A stretch of 64,000 nucleotides of DNA, from positions 11,059,448-11,123,447 of the forward strand of contig NC_088108.1 in the NCBI RefSeq assembly GCF_036370855.1, in the 5' to 3' direction. Each line of letters begins with the position of its first letter. Within the stretch, counting starts at the first letter, position 1. Source of the stretch: Dromaius novaehollandiae (Eukaryota; Chordata; Aves; Casuariiformes; Dromaiidae). Below, one piece after another: positions 51,301 through 58,848 of this stretch. The notes beneath the pieces were generated by a model. It was not told the DNA's origin and did no database searches. It saw only the letters and a program-made list of their open reading frames with translations. Position numbers and translations under genes: made by a program.

Positions 51301-54300
51301 CCGTCGGGCGCGATGGGCTGCTGCACACGAGTCGTGGCTTCCCGTGCGGCAGGAGCAGAGAGCCCGTCCTGGGGTCGCGACCAGCCTGCGGCTCCAGGCC
51401 AGGCCAGGTGCTCAGAGCCCTCGCGGAGCTGCCGGCGGGGCGGCCCGTGCTGTTTGCTCAGATGATGCTGGTTTTAACGCTCGCTCCTCTCCTGCTGCAG
51501 AGTTGGATTTGGCCGATTACTTCGACGCCCCACTGGAGACGACGACCAAACCGGCGAAGCCGACTGCTAAGCCCTACCCCAAGAAGCCAGGTAGGGGGCC
51601 GCGCTGGGGCGGGGAGGCGGCAGGCCCCGGGGGGGAGGCGCTCCCAGGGGACCGCAGCGGCTCTGCCCGCGGCTGAGGCAGCCGTCCTGGTGACGGGGAG
51701 CCGGGACTGGGTGCTGGCAGGCGGGCTCCGGCGAGTTCTGGTGATTTAAGAGGTTACCGCCTCCAGCCGTTCCGCTCTCTTAGCGGAGCTGGCAGACACT
51801 CAAGGCTGCCGCCTCTGCTTGTGCGGCAAGAAGTTGGGCGCTTAGCTTAAAGCAGTGATTTCTAACCAGAACGGAGCCTTTCCGGGTTACTAGGTGGGAT
51901 ATTTAGCTGTGCAGAGCATCAAACCCTTGCACATCTTTCCAGCGGGGCACGGCCCTGCTCCCGCTCGCTGCAGGGGGAAGGAGCTGCCCAGCGGCATCAC
52001 GCTGCATTTTGGCTGTGCCGGTTCCAGGTCGTCCCAGTCTAAAATTCAAGCAGCGTTTTGTTGTTAGCTGGTTCCCCCACCCAGCTCCCGTTGGATCCAA
52101 AGTGCACATTCGACTGATTCTGTTCTCTTCTCCCCCTGCTTCAGACAACAGCCTGTGGGACGTCGTCCGCACCACCACAACCAAGCAGCCAAAAACGACG
52201 AGGGCCCCCCCCAGGCACAAGCCAGGTGAGCGACCGGGGCCCAGGAGCTGCTGCACCCCGGACCGCGCTGCTGCCCGTCTGGGCAGAGCTTGGGGAAGGG
52301 GCACTGCTCCTCCCCCGCTCTCGCGCTTAGAAATCAGTCTCGTACCAGAATGAACTCATTGAGAAGCCAGAGAGAGTTGAGAAACGTGGGTTGGCTCGGC
52401 TCCATTGTTTTTAGCTCCCATTTAGCGAGAGCAGTAAAAAGCAGCTCCACTAGCGCCGAGCTCAGCATACCAACTGTGCGATTCCCAGCAAAAAACACCA
52501 CCAAGCAATCGAGAAGCAGCCTATCCCAATCAGAGCGCCAGCACTGCCAAAAACACTCCCTGTCCCTTTAAGGCATCCTCCCCCCGGCCTCCCGCGCGGG
52601 GCACTTAGTGCTGCCTGCTTCACTCTGACCTTTTCCATCCTGCTTGATTTATGTGATTGCCTGGCGCTTGATCCGCTACGTGAGACAATTTCTGCAGGAA
52701 GAACATGACATTTATCACAACAGCAGCACGAGAGCCCCGAACGGAACGAGTTTGGAACAACTCCCGCATCCTGGTGGCGAGGCCGGGAAATACTCGTATC
52801 AGTGCCCTCACCTCTTTCATTGACACTTTTCCCTGGCAAAGTCAGGTGTTTCCTTGATTAAGCAAGTTTGCCAGAATCAGGAAGCTTCCTGACCCACGGC
52901 CAGGACGTTAACCAGCACGTTATTTTACAGCAAAGGATCCCATGGATTTCGACTTGGCCGATGCCATTGACCAGAATGATGGGAAAGGCAAGGAGAGGCC
53001 CAACGTACAGCCCGGTGAAGGTAGGGCGCCCTGCCCTCGCCCCCTTCCCTGCTCGGGACCGAAATCCGATGCTGGCGGCGCTTCCCGTCGGGGCGCAGAG
53101 GATCCCCCCAGCCCCTGTGCGCCTGGAGCAGCCAACTCGTGGCGTAACGCGCGCTGGGGGCCGAGCAGCTGCTTTTCCATCCTTAAAACACTCGAGGGAA
53201 TGACTCGTGCATCTGCAGCGATCACTCCCCTGAGCGCTGGAGCTAGAAAACAGACTTGGCGCAGCTAGTTTAGGGGTGCTGAGATGGCCGCACACCCTGC
53301 TCATGTGCAATTAATAACCTGGTATTTTATTAGATTGTCTCAGCCAGGTGACTTGTCTGCGCTTGGATAGTTTGGGCCTACTGATGTTTCAGGCTTCCGC
53401 GGGAAAGCCGTAAGCGTTGGGCTGCGGGAAGGGGGCACCAGCCCCAAATGCTGCGGTCGGCATGCTCGCCCCCACCTCGCGAGCCAGCAGGCAGGCTTCA
53501 GCAGTGCCCGCACGAGGCTCCACGCATGGCACAGCCAGCTGTGAACCCTTGCGGAGCTCCGTACCAACCTAGCTTTGTTCCTCTTTTTCTTAAAAAACAG
53601 CATTTTCTGACGACGACCTGGCTGGGGTGGTGGATGGAGGCTACAGCCCCGACAAGAAGGGTAGGTGCTTGGTCCGCGTGCCCCTGGGGCCCCCAGGGGG
53701 GTGGGACGTTGGCAGACCCACGGGACCGTGCGAGGTGGCTCCCCTGTCCCCCATCACGGTGGGGAGGCCCCAAAACGCCACCGCGGCAGGCATTGGCGAG
53801 AGGACCACTGGGGACGCTCCTCCATCCCCAGCAGGCACCGCAGGACAGGGACCTGCAGGCTGAGGACGCTGTGGGGCCTGGCACGGCGATGCACAACGCA
53901 GCCCCCCCCCAAGGCGCGTTGCCGTCCCTCTCCAGGAGCAGGTCTGGCCTTGCCGCAGCCCCTGACAGCCTTCAGCACAGAGAGCAGGCACCAAGGCCAC
54001 ATGTTTGGAAAAAAAACGGATCAGCTAGAAAATAAAACCAGAAAACCCCATTTGTTCGCTTAACTGCGGGACATTCGTCCGTGTTAGCAGTCGCTTTTCA
54101 AGCAGAAGTCACCATACCCGCTAACGCCTGTAAAGCACAGCAGGGCACTTGCCCCCCAGGAGGGACGACACGCGCAGCCGGAGGGGTCCTCCGACAGCGG
54201 CCGGCTTCCAACAGGGCCGGGAGGACGAGTCATTTCCAGGCCACAGCTCACGTCAGCGGGTCGAGATGCTCGCTTCAGTCTCCCAGCAGCGCCGCAGCCC

Positions 54301-57300
54301 GGCTTTCAGGGCGGCGGGTCCCACACCCCACCTCGGTTGACACCGACCACCCCAAAGACTGACACCTGTCCCCACGCGCAGCGACGCGCCCAGAGCCTTT
54401 GGCCGCTTCTCGCGATCTGACCACCCGTGCCGAGAGACAAGCGGGGAAACAACCACAATCGTGCAAGACCCTGCGTCTGCGAGGATCCTCAACATGAAAT
54501 ATTAAAAGCAGGCAACTTAGAGAGACGAGCGCTGCAAGCCCAATCAGTGGCTAATGAATCACCGTGCTGAGGACAGCCCACACTGGAGACGTTAACACAA
54601 CGCCGACCTCCTGCCATAAATTCAGGATTTAAGTGACTTGTTGAGAGCTACAGCTTTCAGCAGGAACTATTTTTCCTTCCCAACTCAGTTTCTTCAAGGA
54701 AGGTGATTTTAAAAACAGACTTCATGCTAAGTCACGGCTGCGCAGCATGGCAGAGCTTCGCCAGCTGTTCCCCTGGGCAAGGGCATGTGTGCCATGCCAG
54801 TCTGCACAACATTTCGTTTACCTGCTCGACACGCTGAGCGCGGCACAGAAAGGAGGCGGATTGCTCTGCAATTCGGGGAGCTCCCCGCTGCAAGGGCTTC
54901 CCCGAAGGTTTCCAGCATGTGCAGTAACGGACGAGGCCATCGCCACGCCTCGCCGCGGAGCCAGGAGGAAGGGCCGTCCCCGCCGTCCCCCCCAGCCCCG
55001 GCCACCGGCCCAGCCGGGAGCGGGCACCCGCACACGCCTCGGTTAACGCCGTGTTGTTACATTCCCGTATAGCTATTGCGGGCTGCGCGTCCCCCCTCCG
55101 ACAGCAGCCCGTGCAGCCCACGACGCCCCTCGGACGGCGCTCGGCGCCGGGCCCGGGGCAGGGGAGGCGGCCGGGCCGGGCCGGTGCCTGACGCGCGTCT
55201 CTTGCAGGGGCCGGCGGCGACGCCCAGGGCGGCCACGACACAGGTAGGCGGCGCGGCGGCTCCGCGGGGGCGGCGGGGGAGCGGGGCCGCCCCCCTCCCC
55301 TGCGCTTCCCTCCGCTCTGCTTCGCCCGCAGGCAGCGTCGCGGAGACGGGGACGATCGCCGGCATAGCCAGCGCCCTCGCCATGGCGCTCATCGGCGCCG
55401 TCTCCAGCTACATCTCCTACCAGCAGAAGAAGTTCTGCTTCAGCATCCAACGTGAGCGGCCTTCGCCGGGGGTGGGGGGAGGAAGGGAGCAGGGGGACCC
55501 TGCCACCCCCCGCGGGGTGCCGGGGCGGCGCGGCGCGCACGCACCCCGACAGCCGCTTTCGCTCTGGCCCGGCGGCCTGGTGTAGCGCTGGGCTCCGACC
55601 GCAGACGCCGCCGACGGGGCGCGGACGGAGGGGCGCTCGCTTCCCCGCCGCGCTGGCCGCGAGCTGCCAAGTCCCCGCGGGCTTCGCCCCGCCGCCCCCG
55701 CCCGCCGTTTCACGAGGACGCGAAACCCACGGCTCTGCACAGGATAAAAATTAAGGCAAAACCCAAACATCTCAGTGAGATAAAAACTCACCAGTAGCAG
55801 AGAGGGAGCGCGGCAGGCCCGGCGGGCAGCGGCGGCGCGGGCAGGCGACGCCCCGAGCGCGGTGCGGGTCTTGTCCCCGGGCAGCGGCCGTCGTGCGGGG
55901 CCGCCCCGCGGCGGAGCTCGGCTCGGACCGGCCGCCGCCGGGACACGCGGCTCCCACGGGCGCGGGGCGGCCCCCGCCCGGGCTGCGGGTGCCCCGAGGG
56001 CCGCAGGTGCCCGCGTAGCTGGGCCGCGGGGCGGCAGGTGCGGAAAGGCCCGTGCAAATTAATGGCATGAAATGTCTGGAGAGGCGCCTCCGCCCTGGGG
56101 GAGGGGTGCTCGGGGGCTGGAAACTTGGGCTGGAATGGTGTTATTTTCCCAGTTGTGCCTGAAACAAACAGGAGCATTCTGGTAAATGAGATCAGCAGGA
56201 AAAGTCAAATGAATGTGATAGAATGAAACACCCTTGTATATATCCCCCCACTTAAATGATATTTTGGCAAGAATAAATAATTAAAAAAAAAAGAGTAAGG
56301 GCTTTGATGAGGGGAAAGCTGAGAGACACAAAGCCCCAGAAAGGCGGCAGGAAATTAAAGTTAATTATAAAGGAGGATTAATTTAAGCCATCAGACATGG
56401 CATGCTGGGCTAATGTCAGGCCTTAGATGCATTGCAATGCATGACAGAAATCTAAGAGCCATCAGCCCCTGCAGAAGTGGCTTTTTATTGAAAAACAGAA
56501 ATTGCATTTGGTGTTATCCCAGCAAAACACATGTCTTGGGGGAGGCAGTGGTGCTGTGTGAGGACCACTTGCTGGAAGCGCAGGGGAGCCGGTTGGGCCG
56601 TTTTTTCCGTGGCCGTCCTTCCACAGTGGTGAGTTTGCTAGCTCTCTTCCCATTTCTGATCCTCGTTTGACTGCAGCAATTCCTGGTTCTTCTGGAAGTT
56701 GCAGACAAGGCCACTTCTGCTTTGTATCCTGCTCTGCTTCCCAGCACCCACTTCCCCCATGCCCTAGCTTTGATTTGGCCAGTGGGCAGATGCTCTAGCC
56801 CGAGCTGGGGAATCCCGTCGCACCTCGCAGGCCGGGACGGTTCGGCCGCCCAGGGACGGTGGGGCCGGGGTTGCGCTCCCGCATGCGTCGCCGGTGCCGG
56901 AGTGGGCTGGCCACCCGCTGAGGCCCCCAAGTGTGGGGCCAGAGCCTGCGAGAGTGCTTGTGGGTTCGGTAGCTTGTGGGCACTGAGGGTTTGGCCACCC
57001 CTGGTCAACGCAGCGTCCCGTCGGCCCTCGCTGCCTCCACTTCCAGCCTGGCCTGCCATGCGCCTAAAAGGACGTGCGGATTCCTGCCCCTTGGCCTTGA
57101 TTGCACTTGTTGCAAACATTGGAAACTTCTTTGCATTTAAATAACAGACTTACTCAGGCTTTGCCACCCCACTGGGATTCTGCTTCATCAACACAGCCCT
57201 GCTCTTAGCTGCTTCTTACAGCTATGCGTAATTTAGCTTTTAATGAGAAATATACCATATATCTATGCTTCGAAGCAGCCCCTCTGCCCAGCAGTCCCAT

Positions 57301-58228
57301 CCAGACAGCGCACCTATTCCGCGCAGCTCCAGCTACCCGAGCCTGCTTACTACAGTAATTAGCCTCGCTGCCTTGCGTGATGAAGCAAGAGAATCAGAAA
57401 AAAAGGATGCTGCTAGAAGCTGTGCCTTGTGAGCAAGCCTCTGTGGTCACTTCAAAATCCAGCAATGCTTTCTCAGCATTGTGTGTGGCTTACTGATGTT
57501 TCTGTACTGTTGCTAATATAGAGGAGTTTGCAAAAAAGGCATCTTAGCTTTTACAGAAGATAGGGCCATTACTAGAATTTTTCAGGCATCAAAGCAAACC
57601 ATTTTTTTGGAGGGCTTTCTGCCCTCCCATCTCACTCTTTATTGTTACTTCCCAGAGGGACTTAATGCGGAATATGTGAAAGGAGAAAACATGGAAGCGG
57701 TTGTGAGCGAAGAACCTCAAGGTGAGAGCTTTGCATCCCCTAACCTTTATGCCTCTGGCCACAAAAGCAGCTTTACTGAAGGACTTTCTTAAATTCACTC
57801 ACGCTTTACTGAGCTGCAGCATCTCTTTGATGGAGACACCACTTAGGTTTGGCTGCAGCTTTTTGTGAAACTTCCACTGCAATGTTTTTCCCCCCTTACT
57901 GTACACAAAGAAAAGTTCTGCATTAAGAGACCAAGGATCTAATTCTGCAAACAGTGGCAGTTAGTATTTAGCTGTCATGTTTTCAGCCATCAAAAGTGTG
58001 TTATACAGGAAAAGCATGATCCTTCTTTCAGTGACAGATAATCAAGGCTGATGTAAAGGCTTTTCTAAAGTCACATACAACTTCCCAGCATTAGGCACCC
58101 ACCACTTGCAGTTTAGCTCCATTGTACACTATTGTATTCACGATCCTTTTTTTCCTCCCCTAGTTAAATATTCAGTACTGGAAACACAGTCAGCAGAACC
58201 ACCAAAACAAGACAGCGCGAAGCTCTGA
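27274..58228 (+). CDS. CD99L2: CD99L2, CD99 antigen-like protein 2 (whole gene, 11 coding exons)
   Basis: Coding segments: 27274-27331, 45352-45417, 48101-48139, 51501-51590, 52145-52225, 52931-53020, 53601-53660, 55208-55243, 55332-55451, 57656-57721, 58164-58228. Joined they give 256 residues plus a TGA stop, close to the roughly 262 of human CD99L2. Order: signal peptide (about 1-20), acidic and Thr/Pro/Lys-rich ectodomain (21-179), one transmembrane helix (about 181-203), basic stop-transfer and cytoplasmic tail (204-256). The ectodomain has no Cys and no N-x-S/T sequon, but many Thr and Pro, which fits an O-glycosylated stalk. The family identity rests on the helix-plus-QQKKFCF region, the GLNAEYVKGEN segment and the QSAEPP C-terminus. 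From family knowledge, CD99L2 sits at cell borders and supports leukocyte passage through endothelium; the sequence alone does not show this. All ten introns are GT-AG and all junctions are phase 1. Confidence 0.93.
27563..27940. repeat. GC-rich 41-bp minisatellite in CD99L2 intron 1
   Basis: The motif GGGAGG followed by AGATCGGGGGG recurs at 27563, 27605, 27646, 27687, 27728, 27769, 27810, 27851 and 27891. The spacing is exactly 41 bp for six successive steps, and 40-43 bp at the edges. Each unit also has a GGGGTGCACCCC-like core and a CCCTGAGGGGG-like core, both partly self-complementary. Degraded copies continue to about 28090. The unit has few stops and 41 is not a multiple of three, so it creates long spurious open frames on both strands. 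Confidence 0.95.
28701..28718. repeat. T18 homopolymer in intron 1
   Basis: A run of 18 T shortly after the CpG island, followed by GGATATAAAATC. Confidence 0.85.
29637..29655. repeat. GGAC tetranucleotide repeat
   Basis: GGAC is repeated four times in tandem within a GC-rich patch of intron 1. Confidence 0.8.
30631..30680. repeat. 20-bp direct repeat, 2.5 copies
   Basis: GAGGCTCTGCAGGAAACCCG, then the same with one change, then GAGGCTCTGC. It lies in CD99L2 intron 1. Confidence 0.9.
45352..45417 (+). CDS. CD99L2: CD99L2 exon 2: first acidic ectodomain module
   Basis: This exon encodes residues 20-41. It carries GDFNLEDA, which matches the N-terminal mature sequence of vertebrate CD99L2 (human has DDFNLEDA), then a Thr-Thr-Lys-Arg end. 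The acceptor has a pyrimidine tract (TTTCTTTATCTCCAG) and the donor is GAC|GTAAGT, both close to consensus. Length is 66 bp, phase 1 at both ends. It follows an 18-kb first intron. Confidence 0.92.
45418..48100 (+). other. CD99L2: CD99L2 intron 2
   Basis: A 2.68-kb GT-AG intron. It holds a GC-rich CpG patch at 45.79-46.02 kb and the A15 run at 47.69 kb. I see no exon in it. Confidence 0.8.
47687..47701. repeat. A15 homopolymer in intron 2
   Basis: A run of 15 A. It might be the tail of an old retroposed fragment, but the sequence before it is not recognised. Confidence 0.85.
48101..48139 (+). CDS. CD99L2: CD99L2 exon 3: Pro/Lys-rich linker microexon
   Basis: A 39-bp exon for residues 42-54, PTPKAPPKPAGGR, a basic proline-rich linker. 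The acceptor is CTGTTTTACGGCAG and the donor AGAG|GTGAGG. The phase matches its neighbours (1 to 1). The composition resembles the short basic Pro-rich stretches between acidic modules in CD99-family ectodomains. An exon this short is the least certain of the internal exons. Omitting it would still keep the frame, so it may be alternatively used. A satellite-like repeat begins about 140 bp downstream. Confidence 0.8.
48140..51500 (+). other. CD99L2: CD99L2 intron 3
   Basis: A 3.36-kb GT-AG intron. The satellite-like block (48281-48997) takes up its 5' part. The 3' part (about 50.4-51.5 kb) is GC-rich and CpG-containing and runs into exon 4. Long open frames in the GC-rich part are low-complexity and unsupported. 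Confidence 0.8.
48281..48997. repeat. CpG-rich 471-bp satellite-like repeat, about 1.5 copies, in CD99L2 intron 3
   Basis: Bases 48321-48525 and 48792-48996 are the same sequence at an exact offset of 471 bp. I count 6 mismatches and no gaps over about 205 bases. The middle, unpaired part holds a diverged half-unit: the stretch ending CCAAAAGCT at 48682 resembles those at 48473 and 48944, giving sub-spacings of 209 and 262 bp. The block is packed with CGAT, has perfect TATCGATA at 48517, 48578 and 48715, and is CpG-dense inside ordinary intron sequence. I do not recognise the family. Short open frames inside it are duplicated only because the DNA is. Confidence 0.92.
51501..51590 (+). CDS. 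CD99L2: CD99L2 exon 4: acidic DLAD module plus Thr/Pro/Lys stalk
   Basis: This 90-bp exon encodes residues 55-84. It opens with the acidic hydrophobic motif ELDLADYFD and continues into a stalk rich in Thr, Pro and Lys (ETTTKPAKPTAKPYPKKP). The first part matches the repeated DLADALDD motif of CD99L2. The acceptor is CTCCTGCTGCAG and the donor CCAG|GTAGGG. It sits in GC-rich sequence, and the stalk is a likely O-glycosylation region. Confidence 0.92.
52145..52225 (+). CDS. CD99L2: CD99L2 exon 5: TTTTK/TTRAP stalk module
   Basis: This 81-bp exon encodes residues 85-111. It begins DNSLWDVVR and continues into TTTTKQPKTTRAPPRHKP. The TTTTK...TTRAP pattern is a hallmark of the CD99L2 ectodomain (human has TTTTKRPVTTRAP). 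The acceptor is CCCCCTGCTTCAG and the donor CCAG|GTGAGC. NSL is not an N-glycosylation sequon; the run of Thr residues is a likely O-glycan site. Confidence 0.93.
52931..53020 (+). CDS. CD99L2: CD99L2 exon 6: MDFDLADAID acidic module
   Basis: This 90-bp exon encodes residues 112-141. MDFDLADAIDQNDGKGK parallels human NDFDLADALDDRND. A charged linker ending in Pro-Gly-Glu follows. The acceptor is TTATTTTACAG. The donor is GAAG|GTAGGG at 53021. An internal GTGAAG at 53014 would break the frame, so the later donor was chosen. Confidence 0.93.
53601..53660 (+). CDS. CD99L2: CD99L2 exon 7: AFSDDDLAGVVDGG module
   Basis: This 60-bp exon encodes residues 142-161. It corresponds to the FSDKDLEDIVGGGEYKPDKG segment of human CD99L2 and to the FSDADLADGVSGG segment of CD99. 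The acceptor is AAAAAACAG after an upstream pyrimidine run, which is a weak tract next to the AG. The donor is AAGG|GTAGGT. Confidence 0.92.
53661..55207 (+). other. CD99L2: CD99L2 intron 7
   Basis: A 1.55-kb GT-AG intron. It is GC-rich at both ends, with an AT-richer middle around 54.5-54.7 kb. Nothing coding was recognised. Confidence 0.8.
55208..55243 (+). CDS. CD99L2: CD99L2 exon 8: short Gly/Asp membrane-proximal microexon
   Basis: A 36-bp exon for residues 162-173, GAGGDAQGGHDT. The acceptor is CGTCTCTTGCAG and the donor ACAG|GTAGGC, and the phase fits. Its composition corresponds to the Gly/Asp-rich spacer before the transmembrane segment (human GDGRYGSNDDPGSG region). It lies only 88 bp upstream of exon 9, in very GC-rich sequence. 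Confidence 0.83.
55332..55451 (+). CDS. CD99L2: CD99L2 exon 9: transmembrane segment and stop-transfer
   Basis: This 120-bp exon encodes residues 174-213. It contains TGTIAGIASALAMALIGAV (179-197), then SSYISYQQKKFCFSIQ, which is nearly identical to the mammalian CD99L2 transmembrane and juxtamembrane region. This is the strongest evidence for the gene's identity. The helix has many small residues, including G180-x-x-x-G184. QQKK marks the cytoplasmic boundary. Cys209 is the only Cys in the protein outside the start region and could be a palmitoylation site by position. The donor is CAAC|GTGAGC. Confidence 0.96.
55452..57655 (+). other. CD99L2: CD99L2 intron 9
   Basis: A 2.20-kb GT-AG intron. 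A very GC-rich first 600 bp gives way to an AT-rich stretch (56.14-56.45 kb) with a 16-bp perfect palindrome, ATGCATTGCAATGCAT, at 56427-56442. No exon was recognised. Confidence 0.8.
57656..57721 (+). CDS. CD99L2: CD99L2 exon 10: cytoplasmic tail, first part
   Basis: This 66-bp exon encodes residues 214-235, QGLNAEYVKGENMEAVVSEEPQ. It matches the mammalian tail almost residue for residue. The acceptor is TTGTTACTTCCCAG and the donor CAAG|GTGAGA. Confidence 0.95.
58164..58228 (+). CDS. CD99L2: CD99L2 exon 11: C-terminus and stop codon
   Basis: This encodes residues 236-256, starting VKYSVLETQSAEPPKQ and ending SAKL, then TGA at 58226-58228. Human CD99L2 has VKYSTLHTQSAEPP at the same place, and the final residues differ. 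The acceptor is TTTTTTTCCTCCCCTAG, a strong tract. The tail contains V-x-Y-x-x-L, centred on Tyr238. Confidence 0.95.
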
Positions 58229-58842
58229 AGCATGACCCGGCGCTAGAAGGACATCAGTCAGCAGCAAACATGGAGATCTTACATGCTTGTAATTTAGCTT
58301 TTTATTTAATTTGAATCCAAAGCTATTTAATGTGTACTTAGGCTTGAACTGGCTTCTTACTGCTATAGGCTTTAGGGTTAGAACAGTAATATGTGTTTAT
58401 TTTTTGTAAAGACTTCTGTGTTTACATTGAAGTAATATTGTAGGTATGATTTCAAGTTGTATGCAAAACAACCCAAGGTGCTTCAACAGTGTTTAACTAT
58501 CAGTTAAGGGACAAGGTCTTTTCCAAGGAACAGAACAACTTACAGGTGTGAGGACAGTGAAGTGCCTGTAAATAGCAATCCAAAGCAAACCATGCAAAAC
58601 CCTTTGTAAAGCACTTCCAGTCGACTCCAGCCGTCTGCTCCAGGCACGTAACTTCCAATGGCAGTGATGAACAGCGCACATTTGCTGAGGGCAGATTGTG
58701 CTCCTTAAAGTAGCTACACCTAAAAATAAAGTGCCTATGGGTAGGTCCTCAGGTAGGGCCTCAGGCTGAGACAGGTGACACCCTGCTTTTTATTCGAGGA
58801 GTGGAGGATGCTCACAACCACACAGCACTGGGCTTCTAACCA

Positions 58843-58848
58843 AATAAA
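58843..58848 (+). terminator. CD99L2: Candidate proximal polyadenylation signal
   Basis: AATAAA about 615 bp after the stop codon, followed by GTGTATGCAGTGTTCATTTTT at roughly 58890-58911, a plausible downstream GT-rich element. It would give a short 3' UTR. Confidence 0.45.

Noticed and set aside
53014-53019. Alternative donor GTGAAG in CD99L2 exon 6
   Set aside because: Using it would shift the frame into exon 7; the GTAGGG donor at 53021 keeps phase 1.
27274-58228. Assignment to CD99 or XG rather than CD99L2
   Set aside because: The transmembrane and juxtamembrane block, the GLNAEYVKGEN segment and the QSAEPP C-terminus match CD99L2 and differ from CD99.
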